This document shows, in pieces, positions 18,274-28,748 of a stretch of DNA of 64,000 nucleotides (positions are counted from its first letter, which is position 1; each line of letters begins with the position of its first letter). The notes beneath the pieces are model-generated. The model saw nothing but the letters and a program-made list of their open reading frames with translations, was not told the DNA's origin and made no database searches. The position numbers were made by a program, and so were the translations under genes. The stretch lies in NCBI RefSeq assembly GCF_001282685.1, contig NZ_LN875035.1:2794411-2858410 (forward strand), given 5' to 3'. The stretch is from Niameybacter massiliensis (GTDB taxonomy: Bacteria > Bacillota > Clostridia > Lachnospirales > Cellulosilyticaceae).

Positions 18274-19234
18274 CTAACTTCACCTCATACTCTAATCCTT
18301 CTAATAGTTTAAAGTCATCTTGAATGGTATTACCACATGTCGTAAGTAAGTTTCCACTAATCGTGGCATTGGCACCACCTTTAAAAGCATACCTACCTGC
18401 ATCAGTTAACTGACTTCTACCTCCAGCTAAACGGATTTTAGCATCTGGATGAATAAATCGATAGATGGCTATGGTTTTTAAAACTTCTTCTTCTGCAATA
18501 GGCCTGATCCCTTCTAACGGTGTACCTGGAATTGGAACAAGAACATTAATAGGAATAGACTTTACTTCTAATGCCCTTAAGTCAAATGCCATATCTATAC
18601 GATCTTCTAAAGTTTCTCCCATTCCAAATAAGCCTCCGCTACACACTTCCAATCCCACTCTTTTGGCTGCTTGTAATGTCTCTAGTTTATCCTCGTATGT
18701 ATGTGTTGAACAAATAAAAGGAAAATAGCGTCTAGAAGTTTCTAAGTTATTATGATAACGCCTTACACCACTTGCCTTTAACTTCTTCATGTCCTCTTCT
18801 CCTAAAAGTCCATGAGAAGCGCAAAGTGAAATCCCCACTTTTGTATGTATTTGTTCATATATAGGAATAATAGCTTCCATATCTTTTTGATTTAAACGTT
18901 TACCTGAAGTCACAATGGAATAACGAAGTACACCTTCATCCTTATGTTCTTTACCATCTCTTAAAAATGTAGCTGCCTCTTGTAGAGGATATACCTCTGC
19001 TATTCCCTTATAGTGAGCTGATTGAGCACAGTACTTACAGTCTTGTGAACAAGCTCCACTTTTCCCATTAATAATCGCACACATATCAAAACTGTTCCCA
19101 CAATGCTTTAATCTAATTTCATCTGCATACTGACTCAGTATAGGTTGAGGATACTGCATGAGCTTCATTGCTTCATCTTTTGTTACTTTGTAACCTTCTA
19201 ATACCTTATCTTTAATTGCTGTAAGCCAATCCAT
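18266..19234 (-). CDS. bioB: Biotin synthase
   Basis: 322 residues. Radical-SAM cluster CxxxCxxC at Cys62, Cys66 and Cys69 (GACSQDCKYCAQS), plus further typical blocks (GICSG-like EVCSGGLFGMGE and PINVLVPIPGTPLE). Inserts sulfur into dethiobiotin. Together with bioD and bioA it covers the late pathway; bioF and pimelate genes are absent here, so the organism may take up precursors or encode them elsewhere. 20 bp after bioY. Confidence 0.97.
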   Translation of the reverse strand: MDWLTAIKDKVLEGYKVTKDEAMKLMQYPQPILSQYADEIRLKHCGNSFDMCAIINGKSGACSQDCKYCAQSAHYKGIAEVYPLQEAATFLRDGKEHKDEGVLRYSIVTSGKRLNQKDMEAIIPIYEQIHTKVGISLCASHGLLGEEDMKKLKASGVRRYHNNLETSRRYFPFICSTHTYEDKLETLQAAKRVGLEVCSGGLFGMGETLEDRIDMAFDLRALEVKSIPINVLVPIPGTPLEGIRPIAEEEVLKTIAIYRFIHPDAKIRLAGGRSQLTDAGRYAFKGGANATISGNLLTTCGNTIQDDFKLLEGLEYEVKLDE

Positions 19235-19254
19235 CTTCTGACCTCCTAAAGTTA

Positions 19255-19830
19255 TTATGCCACTGCTCTCATCTTCCTAAGAATAGGAATAAGTTTGGTA
19301 CCAACTACTGCTGTTACAGCACATAGAAGTATATCACCAGGTGCACAAATAATTGCACCACCCCATACTGCACTCCAAAGTCCCATTTCATTTCCTATGT
19401 AAAAGTTATAAATGGCATACATGTAGATTACACCCAATACATACACCACTAATAATCCTACTAATGAAGCTATAAATAAATTTTTAAAGTTAACTGTTTT
19501 TAAGTATTCCATGCATTTCCCAATCACATAAGCCCCTACTATAAAGCCTATTAAATATCCAAATGTAGGTTTAAGTATATAGTGAAATCCACCACCTTCT
19601 GTAAAAATAGGAATACCTACTAACCCTACTAAAACATAAATAAGTTGAGATAATCCACCTATTTTAGCACCTAATAATACACCTGCTAGTGCACTAAATA
19701 GAAATTGTAGCGTAAAAGGTACTAGTGGTGGTGGTAATGGTATTTTAATAAATGCTCCTATAGCTGTTAATGCTGCAAATAATCCACATAATGTTAACGT
19801 TCTTGCATTAAATTGCTTAGTATTTTCCAT
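19255..19830 (-). CDS. bioY: Biotin transporter BioY (ECF S component)
   Basis: 191 residues with about six hydrophobic helices and the BioY features FKIPLPPPLVPFTLQFLF-like N-terminal segment (IKIPLPPPLVPFTLQ) and GGFHYILKPTFGYLIGF. S component of the energy-coupling-factor biotin importer; no EcfAAT genes in the window. First gene of the biotin operon, with an AGGAGG ribosome site and a likely BirA operator in front. Confidence 0.95.
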   Translation of the reverse strand: MENTKQFNARTLTLCGLFAALTAIGAFIKIPLPPPLVPFTLQFLFSALAGVLLGAKIGGLSQLIYVLVGLVGIPIFTEGGGFHYILKPTFGYLIGFIVGAYVIGKCMEYLKTVNFKNLFIASLVGLLVVYVLGVIYMYAIYNFYIGNEMGLWSAVWGGAIICAPGDILLCAVTAVVGTKLIPILRKMRAVA

Positions 19831-19860
19831 ATTTTTTTGCCTCCTTTAGTTTAAAAATAA

Positions 19861-19888
19861 GTTAACATACAAAAAAATATAAGTCAAC
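19861..19888 (-). promoter_or_regulatory. Candidate biotin operator (BirA type) over the bioY promoter
   Basis: Half-sites GTTAAC (19861-19866) and GTTGAC read on the minus strand (19883-19888) are 16 bp apart; BirA operators in Gram-positive bacteria carry two GTTAAC-like halves about 15 bp apart. The same bases give a promoter: TTGACT as -35 and TAACTT as -10 with a 17-bp spacer. Repression of bioYBDA by biotin-loaded BirA is the inference; birA is not in the window. Confidence 0.45.
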
Positions 19889-19920
19889 TTAATTTTGCAT
19901 TTAAGTTGACTTATATTTTT
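19873..19920 (-). terminator. Palindromic terminator of the ABC/two-component operon
   Basis: 20-bp perfect arms (19873-19892 and 19901-19920) with an 8-nt loop and a U tract on the minus strand. One arm overlaps the last codons of the response regulator and the other overlaps the bioY promoter region. Confidence 0.75.
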
Positions 19921-20689
19921 GATTCATAAATTCTTTTGGCGAAAGTCCTACCCATTTTTTAAATACTGTACAAAAACTCTTATACTCAGAAAAACCTACC
20001 TTTTCAGCAACTTCATAAATCTTATATTCATGACTTAAAAGTAACTCTGTTGCTTTTTGAATACGATAGCCATTTAAAATTTCTCCAAAGGTATGACCTG
20101 TTACTTGTTTAAACTTTCTACTCAAATAGCTACTACTAATTCCCATTTCATCTGCTATCAATTCAATACTTAAATGTCCGGTATATTCTTGCGCAATCAT
20201 TTCTAATACTTTCTCAACTTGAGGTTGGGTCCCCTTTGCCTGCTCTAATAAAATGGCTGGGTTATAGAGTCTCTCTTGTTCTTTCGCTAATTGTTTAATA
20301 TCTTGAATTTGACCCTTTTCTTCAATTTTTTGTCTCAGACGTGTTAATGCACTTTTTAGATTCTCCTCATCTACAGGTTTTAAAAGATAGTCAAAAACTT
20401 GTAACTTAATTGCTTGTTTCGCATATTCAAATTCCTCGTAACTAGTAAGTAAAATACTTTCAAAATCATGTATCTTCTTCCCTTTTCTAATCATCTCTAT
20501 CCCATCCATTACAGGCATACGAATATCTGTAATTACAACATCTGGAAGATATTCCTCAATAAGTTCTAGCCCTTCTTGCCCATCACTTGCTTCTCCTACT
20601 ATTGAGCATCCCATCTCTAGCCAATCTATTGTGCTTATAAGCCCTTTACGAATAATCCACTCATCTTCTACAATTATTATTTTTAGCAT
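19901..20689 (-). CDS. AraC-type response regulator (YesN-like)
   Basis: 262 residues: receiver domain (1-120) with phospho-acceptor Asp55 in VVITDIRMPVMDG and the Lys of LLKPV, then an AraC-type double helix-turn-helix (about 160-258, ending VGFSEYKSFCTVFKKWVGLSPKEF). Partner of the histidine kinase encoded 40 bp upstream. Such pairs usually sit with and control ABC importers, here the one at 22.5-26.4 kb. Shorter linker than classical YesN. AGGGGG precedes the start. Confidence 0.92.
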   Translation of the reverse strand: MLKIIIVEDEWIIRKGLISTIDWLEMGCSIVGEASDGQEGLELIEEYLPDVVITDIRMPVMDGIEMIRKGKKIHDFESILLTSYEEFEYAKQAIKLQVFDYLLKPVDEENLKSALTRLRQKIEEKGQIQDIKQLAKEQERLYNPAILLEQAKGTQPQVEKVLEMIAQEYTGHLSIELIADEMGISSSYLSRKFKQVTGHTFGEILNGYRIQKATELLLSHEYKIYEVAEKVGFSEYKSFCTVFKKWVGLSPKEFMNQKYKST

Positions 20690-20729
20690 CTTTGTTCCCC
20701 CTACTACCTTGCTGCAGTCTCCTTAAATC

Positions 20730-22394
20730 TTATGAGTTCAAAAGTGGTAGTGTAATTTTAATAACTGTCCCTTCATCAAGTTGACTAATAATACTTAATC
20801 CATATTGCTCTCCATACATCAATTGTATACGTCTATGCACATTATATAATCCTATATGTTGATTGCCCTTCGTATGTAAAATTTCATTAATACTTGCTAC
20901 CTTCCCAGCACTCATTCCCTTTCCATCATCATAGACCACAATAACTAGTTGTTCCTCTACTGCACGTATGGAAATCTTAATGGTAAGCTTCTTTTGGTTA
21001 TTAAAGCCATATTTAATTGCATTTTCAATGAGTGGTTGTATAGTTAGTTTGGGTACTTTATAAATCTCTGCTTGATCATAGACATCTATAGAATATGCAA
21101 AACGTTCATGAAATCTAAATTGTTGAATTTCTAAGTAACTTCTTGTATAACCAAGATCCTCTTCAATAGTTACCTCCGAAAGGCCTCCATTAATGCTATA
21201 ACGCAAAATAGATGATAGATTCAAAATGATTTTATAAGCAGTCTCTTGATCTAGTTTCATGGTATACCTTAACATTTCTAACGTATTAAATATGAAGTGA
21301 GGATTAAACTGACTTTCTAATTGTTTAATTTCTGATTGAATACTGTGGCGTGCCTTTTCTTTATTCAGTTCGATTAAAGCTTTAATGTCCTCTAACATTT
21401 GGTTATAAGCAGTTGCAATAAATTCAAATTCATCTTGTGTTTTTATGTCTAAATAAGTTTCTAAGTTACCCCTTTGGACTTCCTCAATTCCTTTTACAAT
21501 CTTATCAATTACCTTTGTTTTATCATTAGCCACCTTCTTTGCCGCAAAAGATAGAGCACCTAATAATACAATAATCATAATAAGTAAGAACAAAAAGCCC
21601 ATTCTTAATAAATCATCTAAGAAACCTATAAATGAAATCGTATAAACATATAAATTTTCTTGAAAAAGTGTAGATCTTGATATATAGACATCATTATCTA
21701 TTAGTTTTAAATATCCCGTTTCATCTGCTAAGTCATTCCTGACTTTGCCGTTTTCATTTTTAAAGCTCTCATTGGTCGTAAGAATAATATTTTTATGCCT
21801 GTCTGTAATCATGATATTATACTGACTATTTTTCCCTACCATATTCTTTAGGCTATCTTCCTTAATGTCAAATACAATAAAGCCTACTATTTCTTCACCT
21901 TGGGTAATCGCCTTGCCTATAGAAAGAATCGTAAACTTATCATGTCCTAAGTAAGTTCTATTTGGCATAGTCCATGCTGTATCAGGCTCGAGTCTCATCT
22001 TCTTAAAAATCCCCCAATTATAAGTCTGTGTACTATATTCAGGAATTAACGTTGTATTACTCATAAGAATTTTATAGTCTGTATCAAAAATATAAAAGTT
22101 ACATTGTAACTCTCTTTGGCGCATGAACGTATAAATATCTTCATACCATTTCTTCTCGTCTAAATGACTTATCTCTTTATTTAAAAGGTCTGCCAACTCC
22201 TCTGCCTTTATCTCATAAAAGTTTAATTCACTTTCTAGTTGACTTGCTAATACTTGTGTATTTTGCTCATTTCTTTTGGTTTGAGCAATATAACTCATAC
22301 TATATAAAAAGATATAGCACCCTACACATAATAAAAGGGTTGGAATCAATGCATAAACAAAGAAAGACCTTCTTATCTGTTCACTAAAACGCAT
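20730..22394 (-). CDS. Sensor histidine kinase (YesM-like)
   Basis: 554 residues: a membrane helix at about 13-35, an extracytoplasmic sensor region (about 36-255) of Cache-like character, a second helix (about 264-285), HAMP (about 285-340), then the LytS/YesM-type histidine block QFNPHFIFNTLEML (His about 363) and an ATPase domain with ENAIKYGF and DDGKGMS. Autophosphorylates and passes phosphate to the AraC-type regulator next door. Downstream of the ABC genes on the same strand, probably sensing the imported solute or its binding protein. Confidence 0.93.
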   Translation of the reverse strand: MRFSEQIRRSFFVYALIPTLLLCVGCYIFLYSMSYIAQTKRNEQNTQVLASQLESELNFYEIKAEELADLLNKEISHLDEKKWYEDIYTFMRQRELQCNFYIFDTDYKILMSNTTLIPEYSTQTYNWGIFKKMRLEPDTAWTMPNRTYLGHDKFTILSIGKAITQGEEIVGFIVFDIKEDSLKNMVGKNSQYNIMITDRHKNIILTTNESFKNENGKVRNDLADETGYLKLIDNDVYISRSTLFQENLYVYTISFIGFLDDLLRMGFLFLLIMIIVLLGALSFAAKKVANDKTKVIDKIVKGIEEVQRGNLETYLDIKTQDEFEFIATAYNQMLEDIKALIELNKEKARHSIQSEIKQLESQFNPHFIFNTLEMLRYTMKLDQETAYKIILNLSSILRYSINGGLSEVTIEEDLGYTRSYLEIQQFRFHERFAYSIDVYDQAEIYKVPKLTIQPLIENAIKYGFNNQKKLTIKISIRAVEEQLVIVVYDDGKGMSAGKVASINEILHTKGNQHIGLYNVHRRIQLMYGEQYGLSIISQLDEGTVIKITLPLLNS

Positions 22395-22541
22395 TCATCC
22401 CACCCCTTATTAACTTATTCACATTTTAAATACTGTCATTCTACTTTTTGCTAACGAGTTATGCACATACTACACATTATTTTGTTAATTATTTATTATT
22501 TTCTATTAAATTTTAACACATTTTCTTTTTATCCACAATCC

Positions 22542-24212
22542 TTAAAGACTAACCTCTTTACTTCCAGATAACTTAAAGAATATGAGTAAAGAAATAACTG
22601 TCGTTAAAGTTAGAATTGTAGATAGCGCTGCTGCTGTTCCATAACTGGCCCTTATAACTTCCGTATAAATTGCAACAGACATAGTCCTTGTAGAACCCGT
22701 ATATAAAATAACAGAAGAACTTAACTCATTAATAACTGTAATCCAACTTAAAATAGCACCAGATAATACCCCTGGTAGCATCATCATCGCTGTGATTTTG
22801 AAAAAAGTCTTGACTGGTGAGGAACCTAAACTAATAGAAGCCTCCTCCATACTTGGACTAATCTGATAAAGAATAGCCGATGAAGACCTTAATGTGTAGG
22901 GCAAACGTCTAATGACAAAAGCCACAATCATAATCATAGCTGTTCCACTTAGTAGAAGGGGCTTGCTGTTAAATGCAAGCAATAATGTAATACCTATAAC
23001 AGAACCCGGAATAATATAAGGGAACATGGTAACTGTATCAATAAATCCTGTAAAAATATTACGTCTTCTTGTTGAAAGATAAGCTATAAACATCCCTAAT
23101 AATATAATAATCACAATTGCTACTAGCCCAAATAGATAAGTATGAGTAATACTATCACCAAGCTTATTGAAAACTTTAATATAGCTATCAAAGGAGAACT
23201 CTTTTACAAACATAGAACCCTTAGTCTTTAAGAAAGACGTGTAGATCACTGTAAGCTGAGGAATAATAGATAAGAATACAACAAAATAGATAAACAAATG
23301 CATAAGAACATTTTTATAACCTTTTAATGCTTTAGGTTGAATAGGTCTTAAAGAACTCATGACAAAAGATTTCTTATTTACAATATACTTCTGCCCTAAG
23401 AAAAGAACGGCAGTAATCAAAACCATGATTGTTGCCATTGCTGCTGCAAAATTACCATTCCCCCCCATCTCACCTACAAACTCTGAATAGATAAGAACAG
23501 GCATAACATTGTATCCTTCTCCAATAAGCATTGGCGTACCAAAGTCTGCTAATGCATTCATAAAAACTAATAGTGCGCCTGATAAAAGGGTAGGTAATAT
23601 AAGAGGCATAATAATGGTTACCACTTTCTTCACTGCACTACATCCTAAACTTTCTGCTGCTTCACTTAAAGACACATCTATTTTCTTTAAAGCACCGGAG
23701 ACATAAAGATAAATAAAAGAATATAACTTTAAAGTAAAGACAAGTACAATCCCATTAAAACCATAAATAGTTGGTATTTGTATATTAAAAACTTGGTTAA
23801 AGAATTGTGTAATCACACCACTACGTCCACATAAAACAACCCAAGAATAGGCCCCAATAAACGGTGGTGATAGCATAGAAATAATAATCAATATTTCCAT
23901 CAAACCTTTTAACTTTACTTTATAAGAAGTCATAAAATATGCCATTGGTACACCTATGAGTACTGCACACACAGTAGCACAGGTCGTTACTGCAAAACTA
24001 TTAAATAACCCTTGATAATAATATTTCTTAGTGAAAAACCGACTAAAGTTCGCTAGACTCCAAGCTCCCGTTGCTGGATCTTTAAAGCTACTTATAAGCA
24101 ATGAAAATAATGGATAAATTAGAAAAAGGGCAAAGAGCAGAAAGATGATAATGGTAATCACTGACCAAAAATCCCATTTTATTTTTAAGCGTTTCACCTT
24201 TGTTTCATTCAT
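22542..24212 (-). CDS. ABC transporter permease, two fused permease halves (ferric iron / hexose-phosphate type)
   Basis: 556 residues with about 12 membrane helices and two binding-protein-dependent permease signatures, near ESLGCSAVKKVVTIIMPLILP and ISLGSSPVKTFFKITAMMMLP (EAA loops). Fusion of two permease halves is normal for the FbpB/AfuB/ThiP group. Overlaps the ATPase gene by 8 bases. Substrate class follows the binding protein and could be iron(III), phosphonate or a sugar phosphate. Confidence 0.9.
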   Translation of the reverse strand: MNETKVKRLKIKWDFWSVITIIIFLLFALFLIYPLFSLLISSFKDPATGAWSLANFSRFFTKKYYYQGLFNSFAVTTCATVCAVLIGVPMAYFMTSYKVKLKGLMEILIIISMLSPPFIGAYSWVVLCGRSGVITQFFNQVFNIQIPTIYGFNGIVLVFTLKLYSFIYLYVSGALKKIDVSLSEAAESLGCSAVKKVVTIIMPLILPTLLSGALLVFMNALADFGTPMLIGEGYNVMPVLIYSEFVGEMGGNGNFAAAMATIMVLITAVLFLGQKYIVNKKSFVMSSLRPIQPKALKGYKNVLMHLFIYFVVFLSIIPQLTVIYTSFLKTKGSMFVKEFSFDSYIKVFNKLGDSITHTYLFGLVAIVIIILLGMFIAYLSTRRRNIFTGFIDTVTMFPYIIPGSVIGITLLLAFNSKPLLLSGTAMIMIVAFVIRRLPYTLRSSSAILYQISPSMEEASISLGSSPVKTFFKITAMMMLPGVLSGAILSWITVINELSSSVILYTGSTRTMSVAIYTEVIRASYGTAAALSTILTLTTVISLLIFFKLSGSKEVSL

Positions 24213-25323
24213 ATCTTTTCACATCCTTAATGAGACTCTTCTCACCATCTGCTGTAAACACATTCATCTTTTTGGCATTCGGTACCAGATGTACCTTCTC
24301 CCCTACATCATAGATACATGTTGCATGCCCAATATCTTGTGAAACTTCTACTGGTGGTAAATTAGGTACAATCATCTTCTCCTCAACTTCTACTTGATAC
24401 GTGTTATATTTCCCGAGAAAAGTACTTGTATGAATCGTTGCACTTAATCCATCTTCTGCAAATTTAAATTCTTCTGGTCTTACTGCAATACATACTTCTT
24501 GCCCATTTTCAACTGTATCTAACAAATTATCCATCTCAACTTCATATCCATCATTAAAGACTACAAAGGTATGCCCTTCAAAGCACTTGATATGTCCTTT
24601 AAATAAATTGGAAGAACCTATAAAAGTTGCTACAAATTGATTATAAGGTCTTGTATAGAGTGTATGAGGCCTATCAATTTGTTGGATAACCCCATCCTTC
24701 ATAACCGCAATACGATCTGAAATAGAAAGTGCCTCTTCTTGATCATGAGTAACATAAACCGTTGTAATCCCTACTTCTTTTTGAATTTCCCTTATAGCTG
24801 AACGCATTTCAATACGTAATTTGGCATCTAAGTTAGAAAGAGGTTCATCCATCAGAAGTACACTGGGATGGATCACTATTGCACGTGCAAGTGCAACACG
24901 TTGCTGTTGCCCACCTGATAATCTTTCTGGTAAACGTTCTTGATAATCACGAATCTTAACAACATCTAAAATATGATCAACTTTTTCTTTGATTTCTGCT
25001 TTATTAAGTTTACGTAATTTCAAGCCATACTCTACATTTTCTCTAACTGTCATATGTGGGAAGATAGCATAGTTTTGAAATACCATTCCAATATTACGCT
25101 TATGCGCTGCAACATCATTAATACGTTTTTTGTCAAAATAAATGGAACCATCTTCTATGGAATTAAATCCTGCTATCATACGTAATAGAGTGGTCTTGCC
25201 ACATCCGGAAGGTCCAAGTAATGTAAAGAATTCTCCGTTTTTTACTTCTACTGATAAATCTGGAATAATAGTCGTTTCCCCAAACTTTTTAACTACATTT
25301 TGAATTGTAATAGCAACACTCAT
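24205..25323 (-). CDS. ABC transporter ATP-binding protein (PotA/FbpC/AfuC type)
   Basis: 372 residues: Walker A GPSGCGKTT, ABC signature RLSGGQQQRVALARA, Walker B VLLMDEPLSNLDA, switch His in THDQEEAL, then a C-terminal TOBE-like domain (about 240-360). Energises the permease encoded next. A degraded terminator-like hairpin (25346-25412) separates it from the binding-protein gene, which would lower its expression relative to the binding protein. Confidence 0.93.
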   Translation of the reverse strand: MSVAITIQNVVKKFGETTIIPDLSVEVKNGEFFTLLGPSGCGKTTLLRMIAGFNSIEDGSIYFDKKRINDVAAHKRNIGMVFQNYAIFPHMTVRENVEYGLKLRKLNKAEIKEKVDHILDVVKIRDYQERLPERLSGGQQQRVALARAIVIHPSVLLMDEPLSNLDAKLRIEMRSAIREIQKEVGITTVYVTHDQEEALSISDRIAVMKDGVIQQIDRPHTLYTRPYNQFVATFIGSSNLFKGHIKCFEGHTFVVFNDGYEVEMDNLLDTVENGQEVCIAVRPEEFKFAEDGLSATIHTSTFLGKYNTYQVEVEEKMIVPNLPPVEVSQDIGHATCIYDVGEKVHLVPNAKKMNVFTADGEKSLIKDVKRYE

Positions 25324-25345
25324 GGAATCCCCTCTTTTCTACGTT

Positions 25346-25412
25346 AAAAAGGGCTATCGCAAAAGCCGCCCTGCTCATCTTGGGAGAAGGCATTTTTACG
25401 ATGGCCCCTTTG
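25346..25412 (-). terminator. Intergenic hairpin between binding-protein and ATPase genes
   Basis: Arms AAAAAGGGCTATCG (25346-25359) and CGATGGCCCCTTTG (25399-25412) pair with one bulge and end in U residues on the minus strand. It looks like a leaky terminator or mRNA-stabilising hairpin, as is common after solute-binding-protein genes. Confidence 0.55.
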
Positions 25413-25420
25413 CCTAAACA

Positions 25421-26434
25421 TTATTTTGTATAGATTTCTTTGAAACGATCAAGCCATACTTGTTTATTAGAGTTAACTACATTAATATCATCTTCAATGA
25501 CCTTAATATTTTCATAAGGTTCAAGACCTTTTCCACCTGTAATATCACTACGTACAGAACGTCTATTAAGTTCTTCAGTAATCATTGTTTGAGCATCTTT
25601 GCTTGTTGCAAAATCTACAAAAGCTTTAGCATTGTCCATATTCTTGCAGTTTTTGATAATATAGATTCCATCTGGTTTAACAATCGTTCCTTCTTCCATG
25701 TAAACTACTTTTACAGGAGCGCCTGAATTAACATATTTAGCAGCACCTTCTTCAAATGTAAGCCCTACTGGATATTCACCATCTGCTACACCTTTATAAA
25801 CAGCTGATGAACCTGAAAGTAATGTATTGTTTGTATTCTCCATGAATTTCTCTACATAGTCCCAACCTTGTTCTGGGTCACCATTGCCCATTGCATAAAG
25901 CATATTTACTAGGTGCTCAAAAGATGAGGAAGATTTAGCTGGATCAGCCATTGCAATTTTACCTTTAAGTGCTGGATTTAGTAAGTCTTCATAACCATTA
26001 ACTTCAATATCCCCAATAATATTTGTGTTAATCATAATAACACTCGGTACAGCAGTAAAGCGTGTCATATTACCTTCTACATTCTTATAAGCATCTAAAA
26101 TAGCTTCTTCATTAACAGAGGTATAAGGTTCAAAATAATCCTTAATAGGTTCTACTGTTGTGATTGTTCCTCCCCAAAGAATATCACCTAGTGGATTATC
26201 CTTTTCAGATTCTACACGCTTCATAAGCTCTCCAGTCCCAGCAGCAATTACTTCTACAGATACACCTGTTTCAGCCTCAAATTCAGCTACAAGTGGATCA
26301 ATAAATTCAAGTGGATGAGGGCAGTATACAACTAAGTCTCCTCCCTTTGCTTCTGCCCCACCAGAAGCTTTAGCACAGCCACCTAAAGATAATGCCATTG
26401 TAAGGGCCATCAAACCTGCTACTAATTTCTTCAT
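25421..26434 (-). CDS. Solute-binding lipoprotein, ferric iron / phosphonate / sugar-phosphate family
   Basis: 337 residues with a lipoprotein signal peptide (LTMALSLGGCAKA, lipobox Cys near 20). The mature part has the type II binding-protein layout of the FbpA/AfuA/PhnS group (VVYCPHPLEFIDPLVAEFEAE near the N-terminus and ILWGGTITTVEP). First gene of a five-gene unit: binding protein, ATPase, permease, kinase, regulator. The AfuA-like proteins of pathogens bind hexose phosphates rather than iron, and a dedicated kinase fits sugar-phosphate sensing, but the ligand cannot be fixed from sequence alone. Confidence 0.88.
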   Translation of the reverse strand: MKKLVAGLMALTMALSLGGCAKASGGAEAKGGDLVVYCPHPLEFIDPLVAEFEAETGVSVEVIAAGTGELMKRVESEKDNPLGDILWGGTITTVEPIKDYFEPYTSVNEEAILDAYKNVEGNMTRFTAVPSVIMINTNIIGDIEVNGYEDLLNPALKGKIAMADPAKSSSSFEHLVNMLYAMGNGDPEQGWDYVEKFMENTNNTLLSGSSAVYKGVADGEYPVGLTFEEGAAKYVNSGAPVKVVYMEEGTIVKPDGIYIIKNCKNMDNAKAFVDFATSKDAQTMITEELNRRSVRSDITGGKGLEPYENIKVIEDDINVVNSNKQVWLDRFKEIYTK

Positions 26435-26667
26435 ATAAAATCCCCCTTCATTCTTAACGCTTACTTATACTTATATCCTATCATTTTTATCATTTTTTTC
26501 TATCCTTATATCTTTTTATTTATACTTAATACTGAACAATTTAACAACATTTACTAACTCATATAAATAACATATAATATAAGATAGTATTTAACATCAT
26601 ATTTTCAATACGCTTGAAAAGAAATATTTCGATTTTACTTATAGAACTACATCAAGGAGAACTCAAT

Positions 26668-28650
26668 ATGAATACTAAAAAACGAATACCTATTCAAAGA
26701 GCAATCTTACAGATTTCTCTCACCTCAATTATTATTACTAGCTTAATTTTATCTGGAATGTTTATCACCTACACTATTAAGTCTAGCCAAGCTTTACTGA
26801 ATAACACAATGGAAAGCTTTAATACTAGTGTTTTAAAAGAGATTAATGCACCCATTGAACAAGCTACACAAGTTCTACAAAATATAAAAGATACGCCTAT
26901 TATTAAATCTTGGAATGGTTCAGATAAAGCAGTACAAGATCTAATGAAATTTTTCAATCAAATTTTAGCTCAATACCCTCAATTTACCCATATCTATGTA
27001 GGTTTTGAATCTAAACAAATGATTGCCACAGGCTCTGTGCCACCAGGCTTTGATCCAACAACTCGTCCTTGGTATCAAGAAACTAAAAATGTTAATCACT
27101 TAACAGTTAGCAAACCTGCAATAGATGTGGCTACGAATCATCTTGTAGCTTCTATCAGTGCCCCTATTACTACTATGAACGGTGTCTTTAATGGTGTAAT
27201 TGGTGTAGACGTGGACCTCTATACTCTGGATGACATTATTAAGGAGCAATTAGACAGCCTTCTCTTTAAAGAAAGCAAAGTCTTTGCCTATTCAAATGAT
27301 TTAATGGTTGTTGCTTCTTCTGAAGAGGATATTATTGGAGCAAATTTGAACGATTTAATTCCTAACTTCTCACCTGATCTTGATGAAATTGAAATGGATG
27401 GAACAACTTATTTAACAACAGCTACACAAGATCAAGCAGGCTATCAACTTATTACACTTGCTCCTAAAAACTTAGTGTATGGTTTTGTCTTTAAAGAAAT
27501 GTTCATGGTTTCTGCTGTTGTACTTATCATTCTTATTGTTGCTTCTTTACTTATTACATTCTTTACAAGAAGGTTAGTTAAACCTATAGAAGTAATGGCT
27601 AGTGTTATGAACGCAGCCAGAGAAAAAGACTTAACTAAACGTGTAGATACCAATACTATTCCTATTCAAGAGTTATTCCTTGTGTCTGAGAATGTTAACC
27701 TCTTAATGGATAGTATGACTGCACTTATTGATACACTTAGTCATTCTTCAGAAACGCTAGCTTCTGATACACATTTTGCTCAAACAGCTATCAAGGAAAA
27801 TTGTATAACCTGTGAAGAAATTGCTTCAGCCGTTACACATATTGCTGAAGGTGCAACAGCTCAGACAATGGCTACTCAAGAAAGCATTGCTATTTCACAA
27901 GAATTACATAGTTGTATTCAATACAGTGTTGAACAAACAACACAGATGTTACGCTCTTCTTCCTTAGTAACTGAAGCTATTGGCGATGGTGTCAATCATG
28001 TAAGTTTACTAGAAAAAGCTTTTGAAAATAATAAAGTTACCTTAGCATCTCTTCAGACACAAAGTGTAACGATTGATGATAACTCTAATAAAATCCAAAA
28101 TATTGTAGGTACTATCCAACAAATTGCTGCTCAAACTAATCTTCTCGCCCTAAATGCCTCTATAGAGGCCGCACGTGCTGGTGAGTCTGGACGAGGATTT
28201 GCAGTGGTTGCAGAAGAAGTACGTAAACTAGCAGAAACTTCTTCTCATTTTGCTTCTGAAATTGAAATGATTGTTTCTGAGAATATTAAAAATGTTAAAC
28301 TTCTCAATCACCATGTTGAATCTTTCCTTACTTCACAGCATACTATGCAAGAACATGGTTTAAATACAAGCAAAAGCTTTGATAACATTCAGCATAGTAT
28401 TGAAGATATGGACAAAGTTATCAATGACATTGCACAACAAATTCATGTCATTGATCAAGGTAAAAATACTTTAGTAGAAAAAATTGAGCAAGTAGCTAAT
28501 GTTGCTACAAATGCAGCAAGTGCTACAGAAGAAGTCAGTGCCTCTACTGAGGAGCAGGTAACTGCCCTAGAAAATATAATTAAAGGCACCACACATATTG
28601 TTGAACTTGCAAATGATTTTAAAACTATTACAGATGAATATCATATCTAA
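26668..28650 (+). CDS. Methyl-accepting chemotaxis protein with dCache sensor
   Basis: 660 residues from [20 protein letters not shown] precedes this ATG, and the in-frame ATG at 26614 lacks a ribosome site. First membrane helix at about 15-40, extracytoplasmic dCache domain (about 45-275, with [12 protein letters not shown] and a following [12 protein letters not shown] typical of small-molecule binding Cache folds), second helix (about 280-305), HAMP (305-360), then the signalling coiled coil with [19 protein letters not shown]. Likely senses an organic acid or amino acid. Monocistronic, closed by a 22-bp hairpin. Confidence 0.93.
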   Translation: MNTKKRIPIQRAILQISLTSIIITSLILSGMFITYTIKSSQALLNNTMESFNTSVLKEINAPIEQATQVLQNIKDTPIIKSWNGSDKAVQDLMKFFNQILAQYPQFTHIYVGFESKQMIATGSVPPGFDPTTRPWYQETKNVNHLTVSKPAIDVATNHLVASISAPITTMNGVFNGVIGVDVDLYTLDDIIKEQLDSLLFKESKVFAYSNDLMVVASSEEDIIGANLNDLIPNFSPDLDEIEMDGTTYLTTATQDQAGYQLITLAPKNLVYGFVFKEMFMVSAVVLIILIVASLLITFFTRRLVKPIEVMASVMNAAREKDLTKRVDTNTIPIQELFLVSENVNLLMDSMTALIDTLSHSSETLASDTHFAQTAIKENCITCEEIASAVTHIAEGATAQTMATQESIAISQELHSCIQYSVEQTTQMLRSSSLVTEAIGDGVNHVSLLEKAFENNKVTLASLQTQSVTIDDNSNKIQNIVGTIQQIAAQTNLLALNASIEAARAGESGRGFAVVAEEVRKLAETSSHFASEIEMIVSENIKNVKLLNHHVESFLTSQHTMQEHGLNTSKSFDNIQHSIEDMDKVINDIAQQIHVIDQGKNTLVEKIEQVANVATNAASATEEVSASTEEQVTALENIIKGTTHIVELANDFKTITDEYHI

Positions 28651-28658
28651 ATAAATTA

Positions 28659-28706
28659 AAAGGGATGTATTGAAATGACTAAGTCATTTCAATACATCCC
28701 TTTACT
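28659..28706 (+). terminator. Strong intrinsic terminator of the chemoreceptor gene
   Basis: About 22-bp near-perfect stem: 28659-28680 (AAAGGGATGTATTGAAATGA) with 28681-28703. U-rich on both sides, so it can also stop the antiporter transcript on the other strand. Confidence 0.9.
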
Positions 28707-28748
28707 TATAAACAAATATTAATATATATACCTAACTTTACTACATTA

